Positions 43,494 through 52,904 are shown, counted from the stretch's first letter. The stretch is 64,000 bases of DNA from Geminicoccaceae bacterium (GCA_025999455.1 AP024683.1:69501-133500), one strand, 5' to 3'. Translations and numbers: made by a program. Notes: generated by a model from the sequence alone, not told the origin.

Positions 43494-43645
43494 CGCGAGC
43501 TCTCCTCGAGGATCGGCCAGGACGGGCACGGGTCGAAGCTAGCCCGCCGACCCCGGCGAGGCCAGGGCGGGTTCGGCTTGCTCTCGCTCGGGGCGGGAGC
43601 TATGTCCTAGGAACGGCGGGCTTCTGCCCCGTCGGCGGAGCTGCC

Positions 43646-44140
43646 ATGCGCGGCCTTCTCGCTCTCCTCCTCGTCCTCGCCGGGTCGTCGCTCGGCGCGC
43701 CGTCCGGGCGCGCCGAACTCGCGGGATGGGCCGGCCGCTGGGCGGCGGAGCCGACGGGCGGGACGATCGAGCTGCGGATCGAGCCGGCCGGGCGTGGTGC
43801 GGCGTTCCGCCTCGCCCGCGGCGGGCGCGTCCTGTTCGATTCGAGCTTCGCGCCGACCGACCGGCCGGGGGTGTTCGAGGCCACCGCGACGGGGCTCTTC
43901 GCGATCCTCGGCAGCGGCCGCACGGCCGCCAACCCGCTCGAAGGCGAGGAGCTGGTCTGGGCGCGCGAGGCGGGCGAGACGCTCGTCGTGAGCCGGCTCG
44001 CGATCGCGGCCGGCAAGCCCGCGATCGAACGGGCCCGGATCGAGCGCGCGGGCGAACGGTTGCGGCTGCGGCTCGAACGGCTCGAAGGCGAGCACATGGC
44101 GGTCGAGCTCGAGGCCGAGCTCGATCGGGCGGGGCGCTGA
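43646..44140 (+). CDS. Exported protein of unknown function
   Basis: A 164-residue protein with a signal peptide (about 1-23, LLALLLVLAGSSLGAPSGRA). The mature part is beta-rich with repeating polar/charged strands (GGTIELRIEPAGRGAAFRLA), resembling a lipocalin-like or barrel fold without a confident match. It lies 1 base before the next exported gene, forming the start of a plus-strand operon that leads into the TAXI protein and the transport genes. Confidence 0.65.
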   Translation: MRGLLALLLVLAGSSLGAPSGRAELAGWAGRWAAEPTGGTIELRIEPAGRGAAFRLARGGRVLFDSSFAPTDRPGVFEATATGLFAILGSGRTAANPLEGEELVWAREAGETLVVSRLAIAAGKPAIERARIERAGERLRLRLERLEGEHMAVELEAELDRAGR

Positions 44141-44141
44141 G

Positions 44142-44696
44142 ATGGACCGCCGCGGGCTCCTCGCCACGGCCGCTTGTGCCCTGCTCGCCCGGCCGGCCGC
44201 GGCGCGCAGCCCGCTCGAGGAGCTCTTGGGCGTCTACGTGGGCACGGCCCGGGTCGAGGACGGCGAGGGCCGGCTCGTCGAAGAACGCGACCTCGACTTC
44301 ACGATCGAGCTCTTCCGTCGCACGGGCTTCCGCTTGCGGACGATCAGCGTGAGCCTCGTCGACGGTCGGCGCGACGTGCCGGGCGTGGCCCGGCGCGAGG
44401 GCGAGGTCGTGTTCGTCCCGGCCCGTGGACGCCCCTACTTCGTCGAGTTCCGCGATCCGAGCCTGTTCCGCCCGCGCGAAGAGCTCCAGCCGATGGCGGG
44501 CGATCCCGTGCGCTGGGCCGTGGTCGACGGCGAGGGGCTGCACACCTACGCTTTCGTGCTGCTCGAGGACGGCCGCTTCGAGCTCCAGGAGGCCCACCGG
44601 GCGCCGATCGCCGAAGGCCTCGCACTGCGCTTCCTGCGCAATCTCGACGGGGTGGTCGTGCGCCGTGTGATCGGGCGCGCGGTCCGGGTACGCTGA
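44142..44696 (+). CDS. Exported protein of unknown function
   Basis: A 184-residue protein. MDRRGLLATAACALLARPAAA is a signal peptide with a weak twin-arginine look. The mature part (LEELLGVYVGTARVEDGEG ... RRTGFRLRTISVSL) looks like a beta-barrel ligand-binding fold and resembles its 164-residue neighbour in style, though not obviously by descent. Its TGA overlaps the ATG of the TAXI-protein gene (TGATG). Confidence 0.65.
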   Translation: MDRRGLLATAACALLARPAAARSPLEELLGVYVGTARVEDGEGRLVEERDLDFTIELFRRTGFRLRTISVSLVDGRRDVPGVARREGEVVFVPARGRPYFVEFRDPSLFRPREELQPMAGDPVRWAVVDGEGLHTYAFVLLEDGRFELQEAHRAPIAEGLALRFLRNLDGVVVRRVIGRAVRVR

Positions 44697-45724
44697 TGGC
44701 GAAGCGCGCGGGTGCGAGCCGCCGAACCTGGCTCGGCCGCTCGCTGGCGGTGCTCGCCCTCGGCCCCTGGGGCCACGGGACGGCGCAGGAGGCGCGCTTC
44801 TTCCGGATCGCCACGGGCCCGGTCGGCGGCAGCGCCTACGCGCTCGGCGGGCTCCTCGCCGAGACCGTCTCGAGCCCGCCCGGGACCCCGCCCTGCGAGG
44901 AGGGCGGGAGCTGTGGTGTGCCGGGGCTCGTGGCGCTCGCCCGATCCTCCGCGGGCTCGCTCGCCAATCTCGAGCTCCTGGCCGCCGGGCGGGTCGAGAG
45001 CGCGATCGTCCACGCCGATCTCGCCGAGGCGGCCGACCGCGGCGAGGCGGAGATCGTGGGTGGGGCGCTCGCCGGCCGACTGCGGGCGCTCGCCGCCCTC
45101 CTCTCGGCCGTCGTCCACCTCTTGGTGCGCGCCGACGTGCCGATCGCCGCGGTTCCCGACCTCGCCGGGAAGCGGGTAGGTTTCGAGGAGCCGGGCTCCG
45201 GCAACGGCCGGCTCGCCCGTCGGCTGCTCGAAGCCTTCGGCCTCGACGAGAGCCGCTTCGAGCCGGTTTTTTTGGCCCGGACCCCGATGGTCGAAGGGAT
45301 CGCCACGGGCCAGCTCGACGCCCTCTTGCTCGTGGGTGCTTGGCCTCTGCCCGCCGTCGAGGAGCTCGTTCGCGACCGGGGCGCGCGCCTCGTGCCCGTC
45401 ACCGGCCCGCCGGTCGACGCCCTGGTCCGCGACGTTCCCTATCTCGACTACCAGCTCGTGCCGTTCGGCGCCTATCCCGGTCAGCCGGCGGTCGAGACCG
45501 TGGGCCTGCCGCTCTTGTGGCTCGTCGAGGCCGAGCTCGCGGACGAGCTCGCCCATGCGATCGTCGCCTCGCTCTGGCGGCCGGAGAACCGGCCGCGACT
45601 GCGGGCCGGGCATCCGCAAGGCTTCGAGCTCGTCCCGGAGCAGGCGCTCCAGAACTTGCCCGTGCCGCTCCACCCCGGTGCTGCGCGCTGGTACCGCGAG
45701 CAGGGGTTCACGGGTGACCGCTGA
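44696..45724 (+). CDS. TAXI-family TRAP-type substrate-binding protein
   Basis: A 342-residue exported binding protein. A signal peptide with a twin-Arg-like SRRTWLGRSLAVLAL core is followed by the TAXI family hallmarks FRIATGPVGGSAYALGGLLA, CEEGGSCGVPGLVALARSS and a GVGFEEPGSGN-like KRVGFEEPGSGNG. TAXI proteins bind organic acids or amino acids in the periplasm and normally serve a fused DctQM TRAP permease. None is present here; the following gene is an ABC ATPase whose GTG start lies within the last codons of this gene. Its transport partner is uncertain. Confidence 0.87.
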   Translation: MAKRAGASRRTWLGRSLAVLALGPWGHGTAQEARFFRIATGPVGGSAYALGGLLAETVSSPPGTPPCEEGGSCGVPGLVALARSSAGSLANLELLAAGRVESAIVHADLAEAADRGEAEIVGGALAGRLRALAALLSAVVHLLVRADVPIAAVPDLAGKRVGFEEPGSGNGRLARRLLEAFGLDESRFEPVFLARTPMVEGIATGQLDALLLVGAWPLPAVEELVRDRGARLVPVTGPPVDALVRDVPYLDYQLVPFGAYPGQPAVETVGLPLLWLVEAELADELAHAIVASLWRPENRPRLRAGHPQGFELVPEQALQNLPVPLHPGAARWYREQGFTGDR

Positions 45725-46463
45725 GCCGGCGATCCGCGTCGAAGGGCTCGTCAAGCGCTTCGGCACCGTCGAAGCGGTGGCCGGGCTCGACCTCGATGTC
45801 CCGGCCGGCCGGATCGTGGCGCTGCTCGGCCCCAACGGCGCCGGCAAGACGACGACGATCGCCATGCTCTTGGGCCTCCTGGAGCCGACCGCCGGCCGCA
45901 TCCGCGTTTTGGGCCGGCCGATGCCCGAGGCCCGCTTCGAGGTCTTGCCGCGGCTCAATTTCTCGAGCCCCTACGTGGATCTGCCGCTGCGGCTCACGGT
46001 CCGGCAGAACCTGCTCGTCTACGCCGACCTCTACGGCCTCGCCGACCCCACCGGTCGGATCGCCGAGCTCGCGCGGACCCTCGAGCTCGAGCCCCTGCTC
46101 GACCGGCCGACGGGCAAGCTCTCGGCCGGCCAGAAGACCCGGCTGCATCTGGCCAAGGCCTTGATCAACGATCCCGACCTCCTGCTCCTCGACGAGCCCA
46201 CGGCCTCGCTCGACCCGGACAGCGCCGATCGGCTCAGGACGCATCTTTCGCGCTGGCAGCGCGCGCGGGGTGCCACGATCCTGCTCGCCTCGCACAACAT
46301 GGGCGAGGTCGAGCGGCTCGCCGACCTCGTCCTCTTGATGAAGGCGGGCCGGCTCGTCGATCGTGGCACGCCACGGGAGCTCCTCGCCCGCTACGGCCGG
46401 CGGACGCTCGAAGAGGTGTTCTTGGACGTGGCCCGCGATCGCCGCGCGGCGGATGCGGCCTGA
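45714..46463 (+). CDS. ABC-2 type transporter ATP-binding protein
   Basis: A 249-residue ABC ATPase of the drug/antibiotic (DrrA/CcmA-like) class. Walker A GPNGAGKTTT, signature LSAGQKTRLHLAKAL, Walker B LLLLDEPTASLD, and SHNMGEVERLADLV as H-loop region. The start is the GTG at 45714, overlapping the TAXI gene by 11 bases. Its natural partner is the ABC-2 permease at 51111, which is separated from it by an RND pump pair and a small gene. Confidence 0.9.
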   Translation: MTAEPAIRVEGLVKRFGTVEAVAGLDLDVPAGRIVALLGPNGAGKTTTIAMLLGLLEPTAGRIRVLGRPMPEARFEVLPRLNFSSPYVDLPLRLTVRQNLLVYADLYGLADPTGRIAELARTLELEPLLDRPTGKLSAGQKTRLHLAKALINDPDLLLLDEPTASLDPDSADRLRTHLSRWQRARGATILLASHNMGEVERLADLVLLMKAGRLVDRGTPRELLARYGRRTLEEVFLDVARDRRAADAA

Positions 46464-46546
46464 CCGGGCGGGGCAGCGGCGCACCGATCGGCGGTGGGAT
46501 CGAAGACCGGGGGAAACGGGGTCGGACGGGAAACGGAGCGATTGCC

Positions 46547-46759
46547 TTGGCCAAATGGATCGTCGTCGACATGGAGCCGAACACGGTACTCGTCGTGCGC
46601 TCGCAATGGGGTACGGTGACCTTCCGAGGGACGGACTCCTTCGAATTCGAGACACCGCGCGAGCGGCTCTACACCCCCCACGCCGTGACGAGCTCGGAGC
46701 TCATGCGGCTCCTGCCGGCGCGGCGACGGCGCGCGGAGACCTCCGAGGCGCCTCGTTGA
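46547..46759 (+). CDS. Small protein of unknown function
   Basis: A 70-residue protein from a TTG start at 46547 (AKWIVVDMEPNTVLVVRSQW), with a beta-rich N-terminal half and a basic C-terminus (LLPARRRRAETSE). It has no signal peptide or membrane segment. Lower GC at wobble positions and a non-ATG start make it less certain than its neighbours. It lies between the ABC ATPase and the membrane-fusion protein on the same strand. Confidence 0.45.
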   Translation: MAKWIVVDMEPNTVLVVRSQWGTVTFRGTDSFEFETPRERLYTPHAVTSSELMRLLPARRRRAETSEAPR

Positions 46760-46831
46760 CGGCACCGCAACTGGTCGCCGCAGCCGAGCCGTGCGTAGAA
46801 TGACGCGGCGCGGTGCGCGATCGGGAAGGAC

Positions 46832-47944
46832 ATGCGCTCGTCGATCGTCGCAGCGGTCGCCTTGTCGGCCGGGCTGGCGCTCTGGCTCGGCTCGCGGCCG
46901 CTCCAGGATCTGCTCGGACTCGGTGCGCGACGGGTGGAGCCCGACACCGTCGCCCCGCCCGCCGCGGCGGAGCGGCCGCCCTTTTCGGTCCGGGTCCGCG
47001 AGAGCGTGGCCCGGCCGGTCGCCCCGGAGATCGTCGTCAACGGCGTGACCGAGCCGGCCCGGGCGGTCGAACTGCGCGCCGAGGTCGCGGGGCGCGTGAT
47101 CGCCACACCCGTGGCGCAGGGGGCCCGGGTCGAGGCGGGCACGCCGATCCTCCTCCTCGACCCGCGCGATCGTCCGGCCCGGATCCGCGAGCTCGAGGCC
47201 CGGCTCGCGCAACGCGAGCTCGAATGGGAGGCGGCGCGGCGGCTCGGCGCCCGCGGCTTCCAGGCCGAAACCCGGGTCGCCGAAGCGCTCGCCGAGCTCG
47301 AGCAGGTCCGTGCCCGGCTCGCGGCCGAGCGGCTCGAGCTCGAGCGGACGATCCTCAGAGCCCCCTTCACCGGCCGTTTGGAACGCCGCCGGGTCGAACT
47401 CGGCGATTTCGTCGAGATCGGCCAGGAGGTCGCACTCCTCGTCGAGCCGCGGCCGTTCCTCGTGGTGGGCCGCGCCCCCGAGACCGTGATCGGCAAACTC
47501 GCGGTCGGGCTCGAGGGCAGTGCCCGGCTGGCCGACGGCCGCACGCTCGAGGGTCGGCTGCGCTACGTCGCGCGCCGCGCCGAAGGGGCGACGCGGACCT
47601 TCCGGATCGAGCTCGAGATCACCGATCCTCCCGAGGATCTACCCGCCAACATGACCGCGCGGATCGCCGTTCGGCTGCCGCCCGTGCCCGGCCACCGGTT
47701 GCCGGCCGGTGTGCTCGTGCTCGACGAAAGCGGGCGGATGGGCCTGCGCCACGTCGATGCCGAGGAGCGGGTGCGCTTCGCCCCGGTCGAGATCGTGCGC
47801 AGCGAAGGGGGCTGGCTCTGGCTCGCGGGCCTGCCCGAACGGATCCGCGTGATCACCGTGGGGCAGGGCTTCGTGGCCGAGGGTGAGCGGGTCCGGCCGG
47901 TGGCGGCGCCGGACGAGCCCGGCGACGGCGGGCCGGCCGCGTGA
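46832..47944 (+). CDS. RND efflux periplasmic adaptor (membrane fusion protein)
   Basis: A 370-residue HlyD/AcrA-type adaptor. N-terminal membrane/signal helix (about 5-25), then the barrel-sandwich/lipoyl half-motifs (RAEVAGRVIATPVAQGARVEAGTP and ILRAPFTGRLERR, both shortened here) flanking a coiled hairpin (about 105-160, IRELEARLAQRELEWEAARR). It links the RND pump to an outer-membrane channel, which is not encoded nearby. The ATG at 46832 has a GGGAAGGA ribosome site and the stop overlaps the pump gene (GTGA). Confidence 0.9.
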   Translation: MRSSIVAAVALSAGLALWLGSRPLQDLLGLGARRVEPDTVAPPAAAERPPFSVRVRESVARPVAPEIVVNGVTEPARAVELRAEVAGRVIATPVAQGARVEAGTPILLLDPRDRPARIRELEARLAQRELEWEAARRLGARGFQAETRVAEALAELEQVRARLAAERLELERTILRAPFTGRLERRRVELGDFVEIGQEVALLVEPRPFLVVGRAPETVIGKLAVGLEGSARLADGRTLEGRLRYVARRAEGATRTFRIELEITDPPEDLPANMTARIAVRLPPVPGHRLPAGVLVLDESGRMGLRHVDAEERVRFAPVEIVRSEGGWLWLAGLPERIRVITVGQGFVAEGERVRPVAAPDEPGDGGPAA

Positions 47945-50900
47945 GGGCGATCGTCGATGCCGCGATGGCGCGCTCGCGGAGCGTGCTCGCGGCCCTTCTC
48001 CTCCTGGTCGTCTGGGGCGCGATCGTCGCGGTCGAAATCCCCAAGGAAGCCGAGCCCGACGTCCAGCTGCCGATCGTCTACGTCACCGTCACCCACGAGG
48101 GCATTTCGGCCGAAGACGCGGAACGATTGATCGTCCTGCCGCTCGAGCGCGAGTTCAAGAGCCTCGAAGGGCTCAAGCAGATGCGCGCGGTGGCGAGCGA
48201 AGGCCGCGCCTCGGTGATCTTGACCTTCGAAGCCGAGGTCGACATCGACCGGGCGCTCGCGGACGTGCGCGAGCGGACCGACCGGGCGAGGGCGGAGCTG
48301 CCGCCGGACAGTGACGAGCCCCAGGTCGACGAGGTCAATCTCTCGCTCTTCCCTGTGCTCGTCGTGACGCTTTCGGGCGAGGTGCCGGAGCGCACGCTGC
48401 TCCGGCTCGCGCGCGAGCTCGAGGACCGGATCGAGCAGCTCCCGGACGTGCTCGACGTCGAGATCGCGGGCGATCGCGACGAGCTCGTCGAGATCTTGAT
48501 CCATCCCGAGCGGCTCGAGGGCTACGGGCTCGCGGTCGAGGAGGTGCTCGCCCTCGTCCGCCGCAACAACCAGCTCGTGGCGGCGGGGGCTTGGGACGTC
48601 GGGCGCGGCCGCTTCGCGGTGAAGGTGCCGGGCCTCGTCGAGACCGTCCAGGATCTGGCCGGGATGCCGATCAAGGTCGAAAACGGCACCGTCCTCACGC
48701 TCGGCCAGATCGCGACGATCCGCCGGACCTTCCGCGATCCGACCGGCTTCGCCCGGGTCGACGGCCGTCCGGCGCTCGCCCTCAAGGTCAAGAAGCGGAT
48801 CGGCCGCAACATCATCCGCACGACCGAAGCGGTCCGCGCTTTGGTCGAGGCCGAACGAGCGCGTTGGCCGGCCGGGATCGAGGTCGGTTATTCGCAGGAT
48901 AAGTCGCGCGAGATCGCGACGATGTTGAACGATCTCGGCAACAACGTCGTCACGGCCGTGCTGCTCACCATGATCGTGACCGTGGCGGCTCTGGGACTGC
49001 GCTCCTCGGCGCTCGTGGGGCTCGCCGTGCCGGTCGCCTTCCTCGCGAGCTTCGTCGTGCTCCAGGCGATGGGGCTCACGCTCAACATCGTCGTGCTCTT
49101 TTCGCTGATCCTCGCGGTCGGCATGTTGGTCGACGGGGCCACGGTCGTCGTCGAGTACGCCGATCGCAAGATGGCCGAGGGCCTCTCGCCACAGGCCGCC
49201 TATCGGCGTGCCGCGATCCGCATGGCCTGGCCCGTGATCGCCTCGACCGCGACCGTGCTCGCGGCCTTCCTGCCGCTCCTCTTCTGGCCGGGGATCATCG
49301 GCGAGTTCATGCGCTATCTGCCGATCACCCTCGTCGCCACGCTCTCCGCCGCCCTCCTCGTGGCGCTCGTCTTCGTGCCGGTCCTGGGCGCGAAGCTCGG
49401 CCGGCCGCCGGCCGACGAGGTCGCGGCCAAGCGCAACGTGGCGGCGACCGAAAGCGGCGATCTCTCGACGGTCGGGGGCGTGATCGGCGCCTATGTCCGG
49501 CTCTTGCGACGAGCGCTCGCCCGACCCGTCACGGTCACCCTTTCGGCCGCACTCCTGCTCGTCGCGAGCTGGACGGCCTACGCGGTCTGGGGCCGTGGCG
49601 TCGAGCTCTTCCCCGACGTCGAGCCGGACCGCGCCCAGATCCTGGTCCACACCCGCGGCGATCTCTCGATCGTCGAGCGCGACCGGCTCGTGCGCGAGGT
49701 CGAGGCGCGGATCGCGGACGTGGCGGGGATCGAGCGGATCTACGCCCGCACCGCCCTCGAATGGCGCAGCGGCGAGCAGGTCGACGACGACGTCACGGGG
49801 CTCCTCCTCCTTGAGCTCGCCGATTGGCGGACGCGCCGGCCGGCACGCGAGATCGTGGCCGAACTGCGCGCGCGGGTCGCCGATCTGCCCGGGATCCGGG
49901 TCGAGGTCCGGGTCCCGCGGGCCGGGCCGCCCGTGGGCAAGCCGGTCCAGCTCGAGATCGCCCATCGCGACGAGGAGCGCCTCTTCGCGGCGACCGCCGC
50001 GGCCCGGGCCGCCTTCGAGCGACTGCCGGGCCTGGTCGAGATCGGTGACAGCCGGCCCGTGCCGAGCCTCGAATGGCGGATCGTGGTCGACCGCGAGCAG
50101 GCGGCCCGGTTCGGTGCCGACGTCGCCACGATCGGCTCGACCGTCCGGCTCGTCACGAACGGACTCGAGGTCGCTTCCTTCCGCCCCGACGACAGCGACG
50201 AGGAGGTCGACATCGTGGCCCGCCTGCCGCTCGGGGCGCGCGGCCTCGACGAGCTCGACCGCCTCGTCGTCGTCACGCCGGCCGGTGCCGTCCCCCTCGG
50301 CCACGTGGTCCGCCGCGAGCCGGCGCCACGCACGGCCGAGATCGAGCGGGTCGACGGTGCTCGCGCCTTCACGGTCGCGGCCGACGTCGCCCCCGGCGTC
50401 CTGCCCGACCGCAAGGTCACCGAGCTCCGCGCCTGGCTCGCGACCGAAGGCGACGCGGAAGCGCGCTACGTCTTCCGTGGCGAGGACGAAGAGCAGGCCG
50501 AGGCCTCGGCCTTCCTCGGCAAGGCTTTCGCCGTCGCCCTGTTCTTGATCGCGATGATCCTCCTCGCCCAGTTCGACAGCGTCTACCAGACGCTCTTGAT
50601 CCTCTCGGCCGTGCTGTTCTCGACCGTGGGCGTGCTGTTGGGTCTCCTGATCGTCGACCAGCCGTTCGGGATCGTCATGAGCGGGATCGGCGTGATCGCC
50701 CTCGCCGGCATCGTGGTCTCCAACAACATCGTCTTGATCGACACGTACAACGAACTGCGGGCCCGTGGTCTGGAACCGGAAGAGGCGATCCTGCGGACCG
50801 GTGCGCAGCGGCTGCGGCCCGTGCTGCTCACCACCTTCAACGGCGTGCTCGGCCTCCTGCCACTCGTGTTCAAGCTCAACGTCGACGTGATCGGCCGCGA

Positions 50901-51114
50901 GATCAGCTGGGGTGGGCCCTCGGCCGATTGGTGGCAGCAGCTCTCGCTCGCGATCGCCTGGGGCCTGACCTTCGCCACGTCGATCACGCTCGTGCTCACC
51001 CCTTGTCTCTTGCTGATCGGCGCTCGGGTGGGCCGCTGGTGGCGTGGCCGCGGTGCCGGCGCCGAGGCCGAACCGGCGGCCGAGATCCTCCCCTTGCCGC
51101 GCGCCGCCGAGTGA
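47941..51114 (+). CDS. RND efflux pump permease
   Basis: A 1057-residue AcrB/MdtB-type inner-membrane transporter with 12 transmembrane helices and two large periplasmic loops. In TM4 the proton-relay motif reads LVDGATVVVEYADR, keeping the first Asp but with Gly at the second position of the usual DD pair. The TM10 Lys region reads VVSNNIVLIDTYNE, with Asn in place of Lys. Many RND subfamilies share this pattern, so proton coupling may differ from AcrB. GTG start at 47941 by overlap. It ends in GTGA overlap with an ABC-2 permease, an unusual pairing. Confidence 0.92.
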   Translation: MRAIVDAAMARSRSVLAALLLLVVWGAIVAVEIPKEAEPDVQLPIVYVTVTHEGISAEDAERLIVLPLEREFKSLEGLKQMRAVASEGRASVILTFEAEVDIDRALADVRERTDRARAELPPDSDEPQVDEVNLSLFPVLVVTLSGEVPERTLLRLARELEDRIEQLPDVLDVEIAGDRDELVEILIHPERLEGYGLAVEEVLALVRRNNQLVAAGAWDVGRGRFAVKVPGLVETVQDLAGMPIKVENGTVLTLGQIATIRRTFRDPTGFARVDGRPALALKVKKRIGRNIIRTTEAVRALVEAERARWPAGIEVGYSQDKSREIATMLNDLGNNVVTAVLLTMIVTVAALGLRSSALVGLAVPVAFLASFVVLQAMGLTLNIVVLFSLILAVGMLVDGATVVVEYADRKMAEGLSPQAAYRRAAIRMAWPVIASTATVLAAFLPLLFWPGIIGEFMRYLPITLVATLSAALLVALVFVPVLGAKLGRPPADEVAAKRNVAATESGDLSTVGGVIGAYVRLLRRALARPVTVTLSAALLLVASWTAYAVWGRGVELFPDVEPDRAQILVHTRGDLSIVERDRLVREVEARIADVAGIERIYARTALEWRSGEQVDDDVTGLLLLELADWRTRRPAREIVAELRARVADLPGIRVEVRVPRAGPPVGKPVQLEIAHRDEERLFAATAAARAAFERLPGLVEIGDSRPVPSLEWRIVVDREQAARFGADVATIGSTVRLVTNGLEVASFRPDDSDEEVDIVARLPLGARGLDELDRLVVVTPAGAVPLGHVVRREPAPRTAEIERVDGARAFTVAADVAPGVLPDRKVTELRAWLATEGDAEARYVFRGEDEEQAEASAFLGKAFAVALFLIAMILLAQFDSVYQTLLILSAVLFSTVGVLLGLLIVDQPFGIVMSGIGVIALAGIVVSNNIVLIDTYNELRARGLEPEEAILRTGAQRLRPVLLTTFNGVLGLLPLVFKLNVDVIGREISWGGPSADWWQQLSLAIAWGLTFATSITLVLTPCLLLIGARVGRWWRGRGAGAEAEPAAEILPLPRAAE

Positions 51115-51929
51115 GCCCGACCTCGCCCCTCGCGCTTTCGGCGCGGCGGATCCGGGCGATCTTCCGCCGCCACGCCTACCTCCTGCTCGCCTCCTGGCCG
51201 CGGCTCCTGGAGCTCGTCTACTGGCCCGCGGTGCAGATGCTCTTGTGGGGCTATCTCACGCTCTTCTTGCAGGAGCAGAGCGGGCTCGTGGCGCGCGCGG
51301 GCGGCCTCTTCCTGTCCGCGGTGCTCCTCTGGGACACGCTCTTCCGCGGCCAGCTCGGTGTCGCGATCTGCTTCCTCGAGGAGATGTACGCCCGCCATCT
51401 CGGCCATCTCTTCGTGAGCCCCTTGCGACCCTGGGAGCTCGTCGTCGCGATCTTCGCGATCAGCCTGATGCGTGTCCTGATCGGGGTCGGCGGGGCGGCA
51501 CTCCTCGCCGTGCCGATCTTCGCCTTCTCTTTGCCGCACGCCTTGGGCTGGGCCCTTCTGCCGTTCTTCGCGATTCTCTTGGCGTTCGGCTGGGCGATCG
51601 GGCTCGTGATCGTGGGGCTCGTGCTCCGTCTCGGCCTCGCCGCCGAGAACCTGGCTTGGGGTGCCATCTTCCTGTTGCAGCCGATCAGCGGGGTCTATTA
51701 CCCGGTCGAGGTCCTGCCCGAGCCCCTCGAGGCGATCGCCTGGTGCCTGCCGTCCGCGGCGGTCTTCGAGGGCATGCGCGCGGTTCTGATCGAGGGCCGC
51801 TTCGACACGGGCCTCTTGGGCCAGGCCCTCGCCACGCTGGCGCTTTGGCTCGCGATCGGGGCGGCGAGCTTCTCGGCCCTCTTCCGCGCCGCCCGCCGCC
51901 GGGGTCTTCTCCTCCAAGTGGGGGAATGA
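51111..51929 (+). CDS. ABC-2 type transporter permease
   Basis: A 272-residue inner-membrane protein with six predicted helices of the ABC-2 exporter class (LLELVYWPAVQMLLWGYLTL, then the SPLRPWELVVA and QPISGVYYPVEVLPE segments near TM5). It should dimerise and be driven by the ATPase encoded at 45714. GTG start overlaps the RND stop. Last gene of the run. Confidence 0.9.
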   Translation: MSPTSPLALSARRIRAIFRRHAYLLLASWPRLLELVYWPAVQMLLWGYLTLFLQEQSGLVARAGGLFLSAVLLWDTLFRGQLGVAICFLEEMYARHLGHLFVSPLRPWELVVAIFAISLMRVLIGVGGAALLAVPIFAFSLPHALGWALLPFFAILLAFGWAIGLVIVGLVLRLGLAAENLAWGAIFLLQPISGVYYPVEVLPEPLEAIAWCLPSAAVFEGMRAVLIEGRFDTGLLGQALATLALWLAIGAASFSALFRAARRRGLLLQVGE

Positions 51930-52136
51930 GCCGCGACGCCGGCCGGTCGGCCCACCGCGTCAACCTTTTCGCAACCTTTTCCTGCCAGAAACGAAGCCGA
52001 ACGAGCGGAGGGCCGACCGATGCGGCTTCTCTCTGGCGTGCTCGGCTTCCTCGGCCGGATCGCCCACATCTTGCGGGTTCTCGGTGGGGCAGGGGCGGCG
52101 CGGCCTCCGGCCTCGGCCACAGCGGCGCGCTCGTGC

Positions 52137-52904
52137 TCAGCCTTCGAGACGGATCGCGCTCAATTGCAGGCCGAAGGGCCCACCGCCCGCGAGCGTCGTC
52201 CGCCGATAGCTGAAGAAGAGGTCGGATTCGGCGCAGGTGTCGCGGCCGACGGCTTGAACGCGCGCCACGCCCGCCCGCGCGAGGCGGGCGCAGCAATAGC
52301 CTTCGAGATCGAAGCGCGGCCGCCCCCCCTCGCCCGGATCGAGGAAGAAGGGCTCGGAGGCCGGGTCCCGCTCGAGGAAGCGGTCGCGGAACTCGAGGCC
52401 GACCTCGTAAGAGCGTCGGCCGATGCAGGGACCGACGACCGCGCGGATCCGGCCCGGCTCGGCGCCGGCCGCGCTCATCCCCTCGACGACCGCCTCGAGC
52501 ACGCCATCGAGCGCGCCCCGCCAGCCGGCATGGGCCGCCCCCACCACACCGGCCTCGACGTCGGCCAACAGCACGGGCGCGCAGTCGGCACTCGTCACCC
52601 CGAGCAGGAGGTCGGGTCGCGTCGTGACGAGCGCGTCGGCTTCGGGCGGTCGATCGGCCGGCCACGGCTCGTCGACCTCGAGGCAGCGCGTGCCGTGGAC
52701 CTGACGGGCGACGCACAAGCGCTCGAGCGGGCTGCCGAGGGCGGCCGCGGCGCGGGCACGGTTCTCGAGCACCCGCTCGCGCGCGTCCCCCGAGCGCAAA
52801 CCCACGTTCAACGACGCCCAGACCCCTTCGCTCACCCCACCGGGCCGGCCGAAGAAGCCGTGACGGATCCCGGGAACGGCGAGGAGCGCCGCCTCGAGCC
52901 TCAT
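52137..52904 (-). CDS. pgeF: Peptidoglycan editing factor PgeF / YfiH-type laccase-domain protein
   Basis: A 255-residue Cu-oxidase_4 (YfiH/LACC1-like) protein. The metal-site residues are in TSADCAPVLL, AHAGWRGAL and GPCIGRRSYEVG, and RHGFFGRPGGVSEG starts the homology. Family members act as purine nucleoside phosphorylases/deaminases or edit peptidoglycan precursors. The ATG at 52904 overlaps the upstream stop (ATGA) and sits 10 bases after an AGGAGG; the ATG at 52913 is too close to that site. It forms an lgt - midA - pgeF operon, a common alphaproteobacterial order. Confidence 0.92.
   Translation of the reverse strand: MRLEAALLAVPGIRHGFFGRPGGVSEGVWASLNVGLRSGDARERVLENRARAAAALGSPLERLCVARQVHGTRCLEVDEPWPADRPPEADALVTTRPDLLLGVTSADCAPVLLADVEAGVVGAAHAGWRGALDGVLEAVVEGMSAAGAEPGRIRAVVGPCIGRRSYEVGLEFRDRFLERDPASEPFFLDPGEGGRPRFDLEGYCCARLARAGVARVQAVGRDTCAESDLFFSYRRTTLAGGGPFGLQLSAIRLEG

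Noticed and set aside
47563-50304. A 913-codon minus-strand frame opposite the RND genes
   Set aside because: Composition is the Arg/Asp/His-rich mirror of the real RND and adaptor genes; no domain or start site.
52020-52136. Possible small gene starting MRLLSGVLGFLGRIAHILRV with a ribosome-site-like GGAGGG
   Set aside because: The frame has no stop for over 600 codons and runs antisense through pgeF and midA, so a short product cannot be defined. The 207-base gap between 51930 and 52136 otherwise shows nothing.
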